Counted from the stretch's first letter, positions 33,961 through 47,000 are shown. The stretch is 64,000 nucleotides of DNA from Ciona intestinalis (GCF_000224145.3 NC_020168.2:3514561-3578560), one strand, 5' to 3'. Notes: generated from the sequence alone by a model not told the origin. Numbers and translations are program-made.

Positions 33961-34417
33961 CATAAGTACGTGGTATGAATGTTTTGTAACGTCTGTTTTT
34001 AAGCTAATAGAATGCTAACGCCTTCTCGTTTGAAGCATATAGCGAGCTCGTTAAGTTTTAGCAAACATTTTGCTCTTTTTATAAAAGTTTGATCGTTCTT
34101 TTGTTCAACACTATCCATCAGAAATAAACAGAGTAAGCGTCGACCCCACAGGAGTATTTTATGGCACCTTCTTTGTTAAAATGTTGACAAAAGGGGGAAA
34201 TATTTTTATATGCGTTCGTTCATATAAAAGCGCGCAGTAAATTTTGAATAACAGTTTTTCAGTTTTGCAGCAAAGAAAACGTTATTCTATTGCGTGAGGG
34301 CGAGGGCCTGCAGCGTTTTAAGCCACGGGACCTGGGATAGTAAAGGGCAGAGTTATTCAAAGTTGTAAATTAATTCTGCTTATGTAGTCTACCACAGTTA
34401 CGCATTATACCAATAAC

Positions 34418-34594
34418 GTACTGTGGGGTAAGATGGGACACCTTTGGCACATATTATTCAAATATCCTGATTGTGTTTTAAACAATTAACAACGGTCTAT
34501 GAGGATCGATAAGATAAGGTTTCATATGTCTACTACCAAATTGCACAAAAAAAAGAATGAAAAGGTGTCCCATTTTTCCCAACCTTACTATACA
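34418..34594 (-). mobile_element. TA-MITE copy
   Basis: Reverse copy about 80 bp upstream of the SLC6 copy B start codon. Confidence 0.88.
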
Positions 34595-34675
34595 GCGAGT
34601 TGTTTAGGCCATAAGCAACATTTAAAAAGAGCTTTATAGAAAATATGTTTAATTGTTTGTAATATTAAAAGCAAT

Positions 34676-37600
34676 ATGGCGGAGACGAAGGAGGAACGAC
34701 CACAGTGGGATAATAAGGCTCAGTTTCTGTTAACTTGCATAGGATTTGCTGTTGGATTAGGAAACGTATGGAGGTTCCCATATCAACTGCAAAGTAACGG
34801 TGGAGGTGGGATATTATGATAACAGCATTGGATTATTGAAATACACGAGTTAAGGCGCTCGCCTGGTAAATAGAAGATACTGGTTCGAAGCCCGACAATG
34901 CAGCCGCTGTTGTTATGTGTCTACGGCAAGATATTCCAACGGTAGTTTTGCCCGTTGGTTTTTCCGACCAAGTGACCACTAATGGGTCGTCTAGCAAATT
35001 TTCAGGCTTGAAGAAAAAATAAAACTGTGTACTATAACTTATGGAATTAGCCCATCACGCGAGGATAAATATAATATGATATTTATGCATTCGTTCATTT
35101 CTATACGCCACAGTAACTTTGCAGAATAAAAGATGCGTAATTGTTCATGCAGGGGCGTTTCTTATCCCGTACTTAATAATGCTGGTGTTCGAAGGAGTTC
35201 CATTGCTTTATCTTGAACTATCCGTCGGCCAATGGTTGCAGAACGGAAGCGTTGGTTGTTGGTTAAAACTTAGTCCGTACATGCGAGGTTAGTATGGGCG
35301 TTCTGTTCTGATCGCTATGGAACATGCTTGGGGATTTGTAGGCGTCGAATTGGTCGCGAAAGTTTAAATTTGCCTATTTATCCTTTTGGTTTTCGCAAAG
35401 ATAGACTTTAAGAGTGTTTTTACTGCGCTTTATTTTGAGAATCTTTACATTATGTGTGCATTTGCATTCAAGTAAACAGGGAAATTACGACGCAGTACAG
35501 TTTACTGTGCGAGGTAAACACGAATTCGCGACCGATTTGTTTAAACTGTAGCCCGAACCCGGAAAAAGGGGTGTCATGGCAGAATATGCATATTCTCCTT
35601 TAAGTTATATATAGCCACAGGAGAATAACATGAATTACTGGTGTATTGAACAATTTATGGCATGCAGAACAACACATTATAGAGTGGAAAAAATGGGACA
35701 CGTTTTATTCTGTTTTCTTGTACCATTTGGTAGTAAACAGAGAACATTCAAATAATTATAAAACCGTTTCCTCGCGCGGCTTTCGTAGACGGTTGTTAAT
35801 TGTTTAAAACATGATTGGGATATTTGGATATTATATTCGAAATGTGTCCCATCTTTCCCACCCTACCATATGACGGTCCAAAGCCATTCTTTAAACCGTT
35901 TGAAAAATTAACATGTCTGTTTTAACAGGTCTCGGCTTATGCAGTTTGTTCGTATCTTTCCTGGTTGGGATGTACTACAACACTATCATCGCTTGGTGTT
36001 TGTGGTATCTATGCAATTCATTCCAGGTCATTATCAATGTTAATTATTAAATTAATTTAAAGCACTGCTTTCAATAGGCGCCAAACCAGGGGTGGTTTGA
36101 TGGCAAGGTCTGATGAATTTTGTGAACCGCATCAATCAGTAAACATTACAACCAATAATTAGTTTTGTTTCATTAAATGTGCGTCTAACGTCCCACCTCC
36201 CCTGCATTTAAAAATGCTTTTCTTGATATATAGTAGGGTGGGGGAATTTGGTAGACATTTTTATTCTATTTTCTTGTCCTGTCTAGTAGTAAACAAAGAA
36301 CATCAAGCTATTTAAAAAAATGAACATCACGACTCCCATTTATACCGATAACTGTTTAAAACACGAACAGTATATTGGGATAATATGTGCTAAAGGTGTC
36401 CCAACTTACCCCACAGTACTTTAATTCACCAATATTGTTTGTACAGGAGCCGCTACCGTGGAATGACTGTCCACCAAACGCAAACCTCACAGCTCCAGTG
36501 CAAGAATGCGCGTTAAGCTCAACCACCGAGTATTACTGGTATCGTACAGCTCTTAATATCAGTCCTAGCATAAGTGAATCAGGGGGCATTCAAGTTCATT
36601 TACTGGCTTGTATGATACTGGCATGGCTTATCGTAGCTGCGTGCGTTATCAAAGGCATAGCATCATCAGGCAAGGTAAATAAGTGACTTGCATTAAAACC
36701 TATAGATGATCGTTTAATTACTTTTTACATTAAGGTGGTTTATTTCACTGCTACCTTCCCGTACGTTGTTCTCTTCTGCTTCCTTGTTCGCGGTCTCACA
36801 CTCCCGGGTTCGAGTACAGGTCTCAGTTATTTATTTACCCCAAAGGTAGGCAAAGTAAGGTGCCAAACTGGACACAGGATTTTTATATTGACACTTTGAA
36901 TTATGGATAAATTAACAGAAATTAAGTATTTTTAAACGACTCATTATAAGTTTAAATGTATAGTAGGGTGGGGGAAGATGGGATACCTTTTCTTTCTATT
37001 TTCTCGTCCAATTTGGTTGGAAGCATATAAAACTTAAAGAACTATGAAACCTTATCCCTACGACTCCCATATACCAATGTTAAGTATATAAAACACGATC
37101 AGGATGTTTGGATATCATGTGCTTAAGGTGTCTCATCTTCCCCCACCCTACTGTATATTCAGCTGTTTCTAAACGCAGGGATGTCGCTTTTACAAAGTAA
37201 CTGATATTTTAAAGGTTTTATGCGCTCAAGAATAATCAAAAAAAAATCCTTTAGGTAATAAAGTCGCTTTACTTATGCTAAAGCACTACCATCATTCATA
37301 TACAGATTGAACTTCTAAGCAACCCTCAAATCTGGCTAACAGCAGCCACACAAATATTCTTCTCACTAAGTCTTGCCTTTGGTGGAATGATCGCATTTTC
37401 AAGTTACAACCCAAGAGATAGCGATGTAGAAGCTAACACATACATCGTGGCTGTGACGAACAGTGCAACCAGTTTACTTGGCAACCGTGGTCATATTTTC
37501 GGTGCTTGGGTTCAAGGCCACGGTCGACTTTGAAACATGTATTGCAGAGTGAGTTACACTTTCTATATTTTGTACAGTGTATAGTCTTACGCAACAGAGC

Positions 37601-40525
37601 ACGTATAAATGTTAATATATAGTGAAATGGGGAAATGTGGGACACCTTTTCACTCTACTTTCTCGTCCCATTTGGTAGTAAAAAAAGAACATTTAAATAA
37701 TTATAAAACTGTATCCTTCAGATTCCCATAAACCGTTATTAATTGTTTAAAACACGGGATGCGGATATTTGGATATTAAAAATGTCTTGTCTTCCCCTAC
37801 CCTACTATATTTCTTTGCAGCAACATTCAAATTTTGTTGGATTATTACGAACAACCGGAAGGTAGCATCGCCTTAGCAGGTTACAACGACTTTCTAATTG
37901 ATAAATTCGGTTCAGTTGCAAATGGCACTGCGTTCCATAACTTGACCGAGTGTAGCGTGGAAAGAAATTTGGATGAGGTAATTTGAGCACGAAAATTGGC
38001 ATAACGCTTTGAGCTGAATGAATAGCTAGGTCGCATTTATCCTCGGTTTTTCGCATAGCGGGGAAGTGATTTTTAAATGTAGGACCGACAATTTAGATGT
38101 CCCGTAAGGGACTACTGGATTGGAGCTTTGGCCGTTACGTGTCTTGCCCAAGGACACATTTTCGGTTTGACACAGACGCGCTAACCTCTGTGCTAAGACG
38201 ACGTACAAGCTGTTGCAATTTTCTAATGTGTTGCCCTTCTTAAGCATCTTCTTAATCCCTTTCTTTTTTGTTCTTGGTTGCCGCATTCAAAAGGACAAAA
38301 ATACAGCTATTAATTTCGGTATACTTCGTGTATGTAATGAGATATTTAATTATAATATTTTGCACAGGGAGCCTCAGGAACTGGGTTAGCATTCATAGTA
38401 TTCGCTGAAGCAATTCTTCGCATGCCCGGAGCGCCTTTCTGGTCAGTTTTGTTTTTCCTCATGCTCCTGACGCTGGGACTTGATTCTATGTTTGGGAACA
38501 TTGAAGGTGTTCTCACACCGCTCAACGATATGGGCATCACGAAAGGATTTCGAAACGAGTACGTTGTAGGTGGGTTACGATCACTTATTTGGTATATAGT
38601 AGGGTGGGGAAAGATGGAAGATCTTTTCATTCCATTTTCTTGTCTTATTTGGTAGTAAACAAAGAACATTCAAAGGAATACAGAACCATATCCTCACGAC
38701 TCCCATAGACCGTTGGTAATTGTTTAAACACGATCAAGACATTTAGATATAACATGCAAAAAGCCCGTCTTTTCCTACTATACCATACTTTGTTCGCTGT
38801 TCCAGCGCCTTGCTATCTTGTACAAACAAGAGCTCGAAATTTAGTTTTATTACCACGGCACAAGTGAAAGAGTTTGCCGTTTGATCAAGTTGCGTTTTTA
38901 TTCACAATTGAATTTCTTTGATGGATCAGTGAAAAACGGCATGAGCAAACATACATACCAATATTTAGGTGTGGAGTTATATTTATCGTCAGTAAATTTG
39001 TTTTCTCGACAGCGGGAATTGTTCTCGTGTCGTTCTTGGTCTCGTTAACTTTTGTGCAAGGCTCGGGCAACTACTGGCTTGATGTTTTCGACAAATACGC
39101 CGGCTCTCTGCCATTGCTGATCATTGCCTTTTTTGAGCTTACAACGCTGGCTTGGATATACGGCTATATAAAGTTAGTGCGGTTATTGTTCAGCGTGTTT
39201 AACGTGTTATTGACCTGTAATAGGCAAACACTTCAAGCGATGATAAACATGAACTCTGTAGATTAATGTTCAACCAAACTTGAGTTCAATGAATGAATGA
39301 ATGCAATGTATTATCATCGTGGCAGGGAAACTACAATCGTTATAACACGAGTGTTCTGTTTTCTACACCTCGTTCGCGCTTACGAATTACCAAACAGCGT
39401 AGAGCCTCGATCCCACAACCCAAAGTTGTCGCAACCTATCCACGGCGCCGGTTTACCAGTTCATGTGTTTTCAGGTTCGAAACTGACATGCGAGAAATTT
39501 TGCCACCGAGATCCAACTTTTTCCGTGTGGCAAGCTACTGGTATTGGAGAGTGACAATCCCTATTATCAGCCCCCTTCTTCTTTTAGCTGTATTCATATA
39601 CTATCTCTATGATAGTGCGATCAAACCACTCACCTACATGGCATGGCAATCAGAATTGGTAATTCTCTTTTAAATAGACACATAATACACAATGTACACA
39701 CATAGTAGTGTGGGGAAGACGGGACACCCTTGCATATAATATCCAAATATCTTGATCGTGTTTTGAACTTTACCAACAATCCATGGGAATCGGTAGGAAA
39801 CGATTTTATAATTGTTTAAATGTTCATTGTTTACTACCATTTAGACGAGAAAATAGGATGGAAAGTGTCCCATCTCCTCACACCCTACTATACCTTTCTT
39901 TGTGGTTGTTGTCTTGCTATCAACTTGACACTAAACTTTTTCTGACCTCTTGTGATGTTGGTTTAGGTTTGGTACATGTATTTGTACATAGCAAAACTTC
40001 TGTAATCATAGCTTCCGGACTGTTGGTGTATTTCAAATGCTCAAGTCTCGAACGCGTTTCAGCAACGTATTTATCAAGCCTCGGGAACGGCGTTCTTCTC
40101 GCTAAAAATCAAGCTATCGCTTTTGTAGCTTCTGATTTTTGTTAAAACATTATGTATCTACCTTCCAACAAACATATATGTGATGAAAATTCCTTATGAA
40201 TCAAATTGAATTTAGTCTGCTTCCCGCACATGCCTGCATTTGTTTAATTTTCGTATTCATCACGCAGGGCGGGAACCTTGAAGTCTTTTATCCGGATTAC
40301 GTTGTTGGAATAAGCGTGCTCATTACATTGGTATGCACGATATGGATACCTTTGGGCGCTCTATACCAGTTAATCAGACGCCTACGAGGGAAAACGAGCA
40401 ACAAGCATGAAGTTATATCGCCATCTAGCGACGAGATGCATATCAAATCTAAATCCGTCGTCGAAGTACAAGAACATAACTTTGGAAAGGGCAATGAGAA
40501 TAAAAACTTCGATCACAATGAATAG
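34676..40525 (+). CDS. SLC6 neutral amino-acid transporter, B0AT type, copy B (one-base frameshift in exon 6)
   Basis: Tandem paralog of copy A. Exons: 34676-34805, 35153-35287, 35929-36026, 36447-36674, 36735-36845, 37306-37548, 37821-37977, 38368-38569, 39013-39172, 39475-39658, 40268-40525. Landmarks: [111 protein letters not shown]. Without one extra G it would encode 634 aa. Exon 6 is 243 nt against 242 in copy A. The extra G is in the GG at 37480-37481, after the codons for TNSATSLL; downstream the expected frame resumes one base over. Every other exon and splice site is intact, so a sequencing or assembly error or a recent null allele is likelier than an old pseudogene. The N-terminus is much shorter than in copy A. 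Confidence 0.9.
34850..35090 (+). repeat. tRNA-derived SINE, near full length
   Basis: Forward copy: head GTTAAGGCGCTCGCCTGGTA (A-box region) and CTGGTTCGAAGCCC (B box), body CGACCAAGTGACCACTAATG, tail ATCACGCGAGGATAAATA. It lies in intron 1 of SLC6 copy B. It is not a tRNA gene: no complete cloverleaf, and it is one of a repeat family. Confidence 0.75.
35678..35872 (+). mobile_element. TA-MITE copy
   Basis: Forward copy in intron 2 of SLC6 copy B. Confidence 0.88.
36228..36422 (+). mobile_element. TA-MITE copy
   Basis: Forward copy ending about 25 bp before the exon at 36447. Confidence 0.88.
36959..37156 (+). mobile_element. TA-MITE copy
   Basis: Full-length forward copy with near-perfect ends, intron 5 of SLC6 copy B. 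Confidence 0.9.
37617..37811 (+). mobile_element. TA-MITE copy
   Basis: Forward copy whose right end lies 9 bp before the exon at 37821. The acceptor's T-rich tract is therefore partly outside the element. Confidence 0.88.
38010..38212 (-). repeat. tRNA-derived SINE, partial
   Basis: Minus-strand head GTCTTAGCACAGAGGTTAGC (A box); body TGTGTCCTTGGGCAAGACAC. It lies in intron 7 of SLC6 copy B. Confidence 0.65.
38594..38790 (+). mobile_element. TA-MITE copy
   Basis: Forward copy with a shortened right end, intron 8 of SLC6 copy B. Confidence 0.85.
39285..39420 (-). repeat. SINE tail fragment
   Basis: CACTCGTGTTATAACGATTG on the minus strand plus the TGAATGAATGAATGCA end, 55 bp before an exon of SLC6 copy B. 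Confidence 0.55.
39701..39893 (-). mobile_element. TA-MITE copy
   Basis: Reverse copy in intron 10 of SLC6 copy B. Confidence 0.88.
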
Positions 40526-40734
40526 GAAACATCAGCTGGACGTCTAACATATCATTCCTCGTCTGCAACAGTTTTTTTAAATCACTTCACTTGTACATTT
40601 CAATTCATGTGACATATTTTGGTTCAAAATTGTTGTTATGTCAACTTGATTGAAGGTGTAAAAGTCCCTTAGCATACGAAATTCATACTGCATTCTGTTT
40701 CTGTCTGTTTTCTTTCCATTATGCTGTGCATGAT

Positions 40735-40740
40735 AATAAA
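40735..40740 (+). promoter_or_regulatory. Candidate poly(A) signal, SLC6 copy B
   Basis: AATAAA about 210 nt past the stop codon at 40525, within the start of the tandem repeat. Confidence 0.45.
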
Positions 40741-41108
40741 AGATAAGTGAAGCTCTGAAGTGAATAAATGACAATTGCCTTGTTCTAGCATTCAGCTGAC
40801 TGACACATTCAAGCATTCAGCTGACTGACACCATATCTGTATTAAGTACAGTTTAAAGATGGTAAATCAAAATCTTTAAGAACAGTTTTTTTTAAAGCTT
40901 TCTGTCGTTTGTTTGTTTAAATGTCAACATTTAACATGCCGGGAGTACATAAACAAATTTACAAAGAGATTTAAAGAAATAGTGGTTGTGCTGCTTGTGT
41001 CCAAGCTGGCGTTCAAATCTTCACTCAATTGAAAGATTGAATGAAAGAGTGAAGAAAAAACATCAGTGTTTTTTTTTGGGGGGGGGCAATTTATGAGTTA
41101 ATTGTTTT

Positions 41109-41308
41109 TAGGGTGGGGGAAGACGCGACACCTTTAGCACATAATATCCAAACATCCTGATCCTGTTTTAAACAATTAACAACAGTCTATAGGAGTTATG
41201 ACTTGTGAGGATACAGTTTTATAATTCTTTGAATGTTCTTTGTTTACTACCAAATGGGACGAGAAAATAGAATGAAAAGGTGTCCCACCTTTCCCCACAA
41301 TACTTTAA
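41109..41308 (-). mobile_element. TA-MITE copy (left tandem repeat)
   Basis: Reverse copy. The same insertion is present at 42432-42631 in the right repeat. Confidence 0.9.
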
Positions 41309-41432
41309 ATCTTTTTCGGACATACATTATATTCAACATATCTAAAGTATAACATAACAATATGACAGTGGAGACCATACCAACTAGAACAAAAAAAAAA
41401 CAGAAACCGTTATTGCTTTTCAAGCTCCTACT

Positions 41433-41607
41433 TTACTCTGCCACAGCCTTTCTGGTTGGCTTCCCAGCATATGGATCGTGTGTTGGAGCAGTTGGTAGGC
41501 GAGACAATACATCATCATCTGTGTCCGGTTTGGTGATGTCATATTTCGGTGGTTTGATTTCACCAGATGGCCGTGAGCGTAGTGGGGGTAACTTGGACTG
41601 AACCACG
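41433..41607 (-). pseudogene. bbs4: Duplicate BBS4 terminal exon (distal copy)
   Basis: 175-nt near-copy of the BBS4 last exon at 42757-42931, with the same acceptor, open frame and stop (ending RKAVAE). It lies beyond the proximal last exon, so normal splicing would not need it. It may be an alternative last exon, an exon stranded by tandem duplication, or an assembly artefact. Confidence 0.8.
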
Positions 41608-41864
41608 CTGGAAAGGTTGAATTTATTAGGTTATGAAAAGGCGGGTGCTGTGTTGCGAATGGGGTCTCAGTCCAAGACAGAGTTGCACTGGTCGCATGAA
41701 CCACTTAAAGCTTTCTGGGTGTTGGGGTAAGGGGCCAATGCTTTCTGAGTGTTGGGGTAATGGGTTAATTTAGGCCCAAATCCAGAGTTCTTGACAGGGA
41801 CACACCCATATAGAATAAAAGTTATGAAAACAAAATTTAGGTTAAAACAAACTAGTGTTGCCGC

Positions 41865-41935
41865 ACATTGGTTAGCAGACTGGCTCTAACGGGAAAGTTA
41901 CGAGTTCGAGGTTGATGCTGTTATATTGACAATTA
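41865..41935 (+). repeat. SINE head-like fragment
   Basis: CGCACATTGGTTAGCAGAC (A-box region) and ACGAGTTCGAGGTTG (B box). It runs into the N gap. Confidence 0.5.
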
Positions 41936-41937
41936 TT

Positions 41938-41987
41938 NNNNNNNNNNNNNNNNNNNNNNNNNNNNNNNNNNNNNNNNNNNNNNNNNN
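41938..41987. other. Assembly gap (50 N)
   Basis: Fifty N precisely between the two copies of the 1.25-kb tandem repeat. Confidence 0.99.
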
Positions 41988-42431
41988 CTGTTTCTGTCTG
42001 TTTTCTAGCATGGCAATAAGAGATAGTGAAGCTTCAAAGGGAATAAATGACAATTGCCTTGTTACATTCAAGCATTCGGCTCAATGACACCATATTTGTA
42101 TTAAATAGAGTTCAAACTGAAGATGGTAAATCAAAATCTTTAAGAACAGTTTTTTTTAAAAGCTTTCTGTCGTTTGTTTGTTTGTTTAAATGTCAACATT
42201 TAACATGCCAGGAGTACATAAATAAATTTACAAGGAGATTTAAAGAAATAGTGGTTGTGCTGCTTGTGTCCAAGCTGGCATTCAAATCTTCACTCAATTG
42301 AAAGATTGAATGAAAGAGTGAAGAAAAAACATCAGTGTTTTTTTTTGGGGGGGGGGGGGTTAGTTGCAATTTTAAATTAACCAATTTATGAGTTACTTTA
42401 ATCACTTTACCAATTTATGAGTTAATTTTTT

Positions 42432-42631
42432 TTAGGGTGGGGGAAGACGCGACACCTTTAGCACATTATATCCAAACATCCTGATCCTGTTTTAAACAAT
42501 TAACAACCGTCTATAGGAGTTATGACTTGTGAGGATACAGTTTTATAATTCTTTGAATGTTCTTTGTTTACTACCAAATGGGACGAGAAAATAGAATGAA
42601 AAGGTGTCCCATCTTTCCCCACAATACTTTA
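42432..42631 (-). mobile_element. TA-MITE copy (right tandem repeat)
   Basis: Partner of the copy at 41109-41308, nearly identical. Confidence 0.9.
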
Positions 42632-42756
42632 AATCTTTTTCGGACATACATTATATTCAACATATCTATAGTATAACATAACAATATGACAGTGGAGACC
42701 ATACCAACTAGAACAAAAAAAAAACAGAAACCGTTATTGCCTTTCAAGCTCCTACT

Positions 42757-44039
42757 TTACTCTGCCACAGCCTTTCTGGTTGGCTTCCCAGCATATGGAT
42801 CGTGTGTTGGGGCAGTTGGTAGGCGAGACAATACATCATCATCTGTGTCCGGTTTGGTGATGTCATATTTCGGTGGTTTGATTTCACCAGATGGCCGTGA
42901 GCGTAGTGGGGGTAACTTGGACTGAACCACGCTGGAAAGGTTGAATTTATTAGGTTATGAAAAGGCGGGTGCTGTGTTGCGAATGGGGTCTCATTCCAAG
43001 ACAGAGTTGCACTGGTCGCATGAACCACTTAAAGCTTTCTGGGTGTTGGGGTAAGGGGCCAATGATTTCTGAGTGTTTGGGTAATGGGTTAATTTAGGCC
43101 CAAATCCAGAGTTCTTGACAGGGACCCACCCATAATATAAGTTAAAACAAACTAGTGTTGCCGCACATTGGTTAGCAGGCTTGGCTTTAACGGAAAGTTT
43201 ACGAGTTCGAGGCTCAATGCTGTTATAATGACAAATTGTACTTTTAGTTTAGCATAGTTTTTTTTCTATGTACTTCACTATAATGATTATACAGACTAGT
43301 ACACCTTGAAAAAATGCATAAGTTTCATAATTTATTTCTCATTTGCTATGAATGTTATACCTGGGTAGTGAACTTGTAGCTGGAGATGGCATGCCATCAA
43401 TTTCATTTGGTGGAGGTTGGGCGCTTGTTGGGGAAAAGGGGTTAGGAGTGGAGGTCTTGGGTGCTGGGTTAGAGGAATATGATTAAGTTGGTAAAAAATT
43501 ACAATGTTTTTTAATGTAGATATACCTTTGTCTTTTTGTTTCTTCTTCTTTTCACTTTTTTCTTTCTCTGCGACTATTTTGTCCCCAACGTTTAACGCAG
43601 CTGTCAATTTCTTGTTCAGCTCAATTACCTGAAACATTGGAATAGTTGTAGGTTTGAACTTTAACTGGTAGCGATGTATGGGTATGGTAGCCACGCTTTT
43701 ATTTGACGTTTTACTGAAGTAGTTTTCCCCTTCTCCGATTGAAATAGTTTTTACCCCTTTTTTCAATTTTAATTTTTACAATTGTCTATTTCTAAATATT
43801 TTTAACTTTTGTTTGTTGTTTCAATTAATATAATCATTGCCACTGTGTTCGAAGAGACAAACTAAAACTTACATTCATGTAATATATATATACATAAAGT
43901 GGCGCAGCCAGGGGGGTTTAGGGGTCGCAACCCCCTTTTAAACCCCCCCAAAAAAATTTTAAAATAATTTTTAAAAAATAGTTACTTTTTTTATTAACCC
44001 CCCCCCCTTTTTTTTCTGGCTGTGCCACTGTATACATAT

Positions 44040-44074
<35 letters not shown>

Positions 44075-47000
44075 TGTATACAAACCTCTTTATTTATATC
44101 GGCTTTATCTGTTGGCATGTTTTTCTGCAAAGATGAAAGAAGTTTTGCTGCTTGTTTAGACTTGGATCGATTATGAAGGAAAACACAGTAGTTAAGTACT
44201 GTGTGGATGTCAGATCTGTTAAAAAGTTTTTGTCACGTTTTTAAAAGTGATGGACGAGTTTTAGTTGAAATAATTGAAAATGTCTTGAAGCTGGTACTGT
44301 AAATCAACCTAGCTAAACACCTTGCTTATTTCTCTTACTCACAACAACATGTAACTCAGTTTAGTTCACCCTTGTATAACATTGACGTAACAGTGTGTAT
44401 TTTAGCATGGTAGGAAACTTTTTTGAAAATAACACCTGTTTCGTGTATTTCTGTAATTTGTTTCAGTTTTTTTCTAATTTTTGTGTTATTTCTTAATTGT
44501 ATGACGATATTCTTAACTGTATTGCTGATATATTGACTTTGCTTCTGTAGATTTTCTTTTTTCTCAATTTGATTTTAATTTTTAGAAAATACATCAAGCA
44601 TGTATGTATGTTTCATTGTTTCATACAGCTCATTTAATCACTTACCAGTTATGCAAAGTATTTCATATTTCAGTAAATCATAAAAGATTCATATACACTT
44701 TAAAATCTTTATTATAAGCATCATTTATATTACATATTATTATAAATTTAAAAACATGTTAAAAATTTCCTTGATGCAAAAAAATTGTTAAGATTAGTCT
44801 TTAAAATGGTATTTGTTCTATTAATAGTAAGATACCTATTTTTTGGGATATAGAAAAACATGCAGAATCTATAAATATATACATGTTCTCTTCTTTAAAA
44901 TAAGCAATATGAAAATATAATTACTCCTACCCATTTAGCCTTATTGCTTCCTCATAAGCTTTCTCTGCATTCTCTTCTTGTCCAAGGTTAGTCAAAGCAA
45001 CTATAAATAATGCAGTATGTAAAATCTAAAATCACTGGTAATATGCTCGTACAAAAAGAGACTTTGAAATTAAATGCACTTTATCTTCGCGTGACCTTTA
45101 AACGAGAGTTGTTATAAGAAGGTGTTCTGTTTCACACACTTCATTTCAGCTTACAAGTCGCCAGGTATGTTACATTGTGGATGACTATTTTTTAGGAAGT
45201 TTTTCTTTTTGGGGGGCTGATAATTTGGACGACTCATTAGTGACCACTGGGTTGAAGCAACTGACGTTAAGTGTCTTGTCCATGAACACATACGCCCACA
45301 ATGGTAGCAGCAACAAGTCTTGAACCAATTACCTCTAAGTTAGAGGCAGGCGCGCTAACCAAATGTGCTATGGCGCCAGGTATTATGAAGTGGTGGTGCC
45401 ATTTCCACAGTAATTTTTCGAGAATAAAAATCTACCCATAGTATAACATACCAGCAAGGAGCATGTACAATGGTCCATGATCCTGTTTCAAACTAATGGC
45501 AGTACTACCAAAGTGAAAAGCACTCGCATACTGTTGCATTGTTAGATGTAGCAGACAGAGGTTGTATAGGATCTTCCAATCAAATGGTGAAAGATAGTTC
45601 GCTCGCTTTAAACAGCTGATAGCCTGAAGATATACAATAATATAAATTGTGTTACTTCAACAAATCGGGCATTTATACTACATAGTACATATCAAAAGAT
45701 ATTATTTTAATAGGCCAACAACAATATATTTATAAAAAATATTTATACATATTATAAAAAAAAATTTCAATGAGCCTAAGAAAAACAAATGCTTTAAGCT
45801 TATGATAATTGGTTCTGATATTTAAGTGCTTCTTTAGGTCTAAAAATCTTTCAAAAAATTCATTTTTTTACTTAATTTTTTTATTTTTTTACTTTAATTT
45901 TTCTTTCCAAAAACAATCTTTCGAAAATTTTCCTTTTTAATTAAAGTAATTTGAACAGTAAATAGGAGCTTGCGTAAAAAGTTTGAGAACCTCAAAATTT
46001 ATTAAAATTCATTTATCGTAATTTTAAGATTACTCACAGCTACGTATTTCTTTTTGCCGAAGAAGCACATCGCAATGTTGTTCCATAATGAGGAACTTTC
46101 AGGCACAGCTTGAGCAGCAACCCTGTATTTAGACAAAGCAACGTCAAAATCTCCATGTTTCTGCATCATGGAGCCTGCAGCAAGGATAGCCTGAAACAAT
46201 CCAATTTAATTTATTAAGATCTTACAGTTAGATAAATAATAAACAGAAACTGTAAATGTGGCTGTACACAGTATCCAGAATTCGTCCGTTTTGTCTGTTT
46301 TGTCCGGATTTCGCTGCTGCATGCGGAACTCAGTAATGGGTTCGCACGCCGGATACTGTGTACAGGCTGTACAGTACAGCCACCTTAATTCATTACATGA
46401 ATGAATAGCACTAATTTGTTTATTAACAAATTTATACAAAAAAATAACTCGTAGCCGTAAGCGAGAACGTGGTCAAACAAAACATCTGTGTTATAAGGAT
46501 TGTCATTGCCCCGCCATGCAAGAATAGACCACATTTCATTCATTTATTCCCATTGAAGAGCAACACAATTACACAAACGTATAACACAGATGTCTAATTT
46601 CATACACTTAATGTTGATTTATAAGTTATTAAAAAAAATTAGGATTTGGAAACCTGTTATCCGTAACAAATAAAAATAAATAGAGAGAAAAGTAAGTTCA
46701 CTCTTTCTGTTACCTTATAATTTTCTTGGTCAAAAGTCATTGCTTGCCCAAGGAGTTCAAATGCTTTGTGGAAGCTTGATTTGCGCAAGTGTAACAACCC
46801 CAACAAAGTTAACAGATCAGTATTTTCCGGAGAGAATTCAACCCCTAGAAAAGTGAAACAAATTAAAAATGCAAAATATGAGCTCAACGCAAATTTTCAA
46901 TCACATATAAACGAATGTAACTTTTTACCCTCACATGGCGGAAAACAACAGTCATTATAACACGGTTGTTCTGTTTCATACACCCCGCCGTTTCTGCTTT

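Larger units (their letters stand above)
33606..34675. other. Intergenic DNA between SLC6 copies A and B
   Basis: Contains an AATAAA at 33955-33960 for copy A, one TA-MITE, and presumably the copy B promoter. No other gene is seen. Confidence 0.55.
40695..41937. repeat. ~1.25-kb tandem direct repeat, left copy
   Basis: Closely matches 41988-43225 over its whole length with small indels. It includes a MITE, a BBS4 terminal exon and a SINE-like head, and ends exactly at the N gap. Confidence 0.93.
41988..43225. repeat. ~1.25-kb tandem direct repeat, right copy
   Basis: Partner of 40695-41937, starting directly after the gap at CTGTTTCTGTCTGTTTTC. It contains the proximal BBS4 last exon. Confidence 0.93.

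Noticed and set aside
34850-35090. tRNA gene
   Set aside because: A- and B-box-like motifs are present, but there is no complete cloverleaf and the sequence is one member of a dispersed SINE family.
41362-41601. 79-codon plus-strand ORF, repeated at 42686-42925
   Set aside because: It is the antisense shadow of the BBS4 terminal exon, which has the convincing frame and splice acceptor on the minus strand. Its duplication reflects the tandem repeat.
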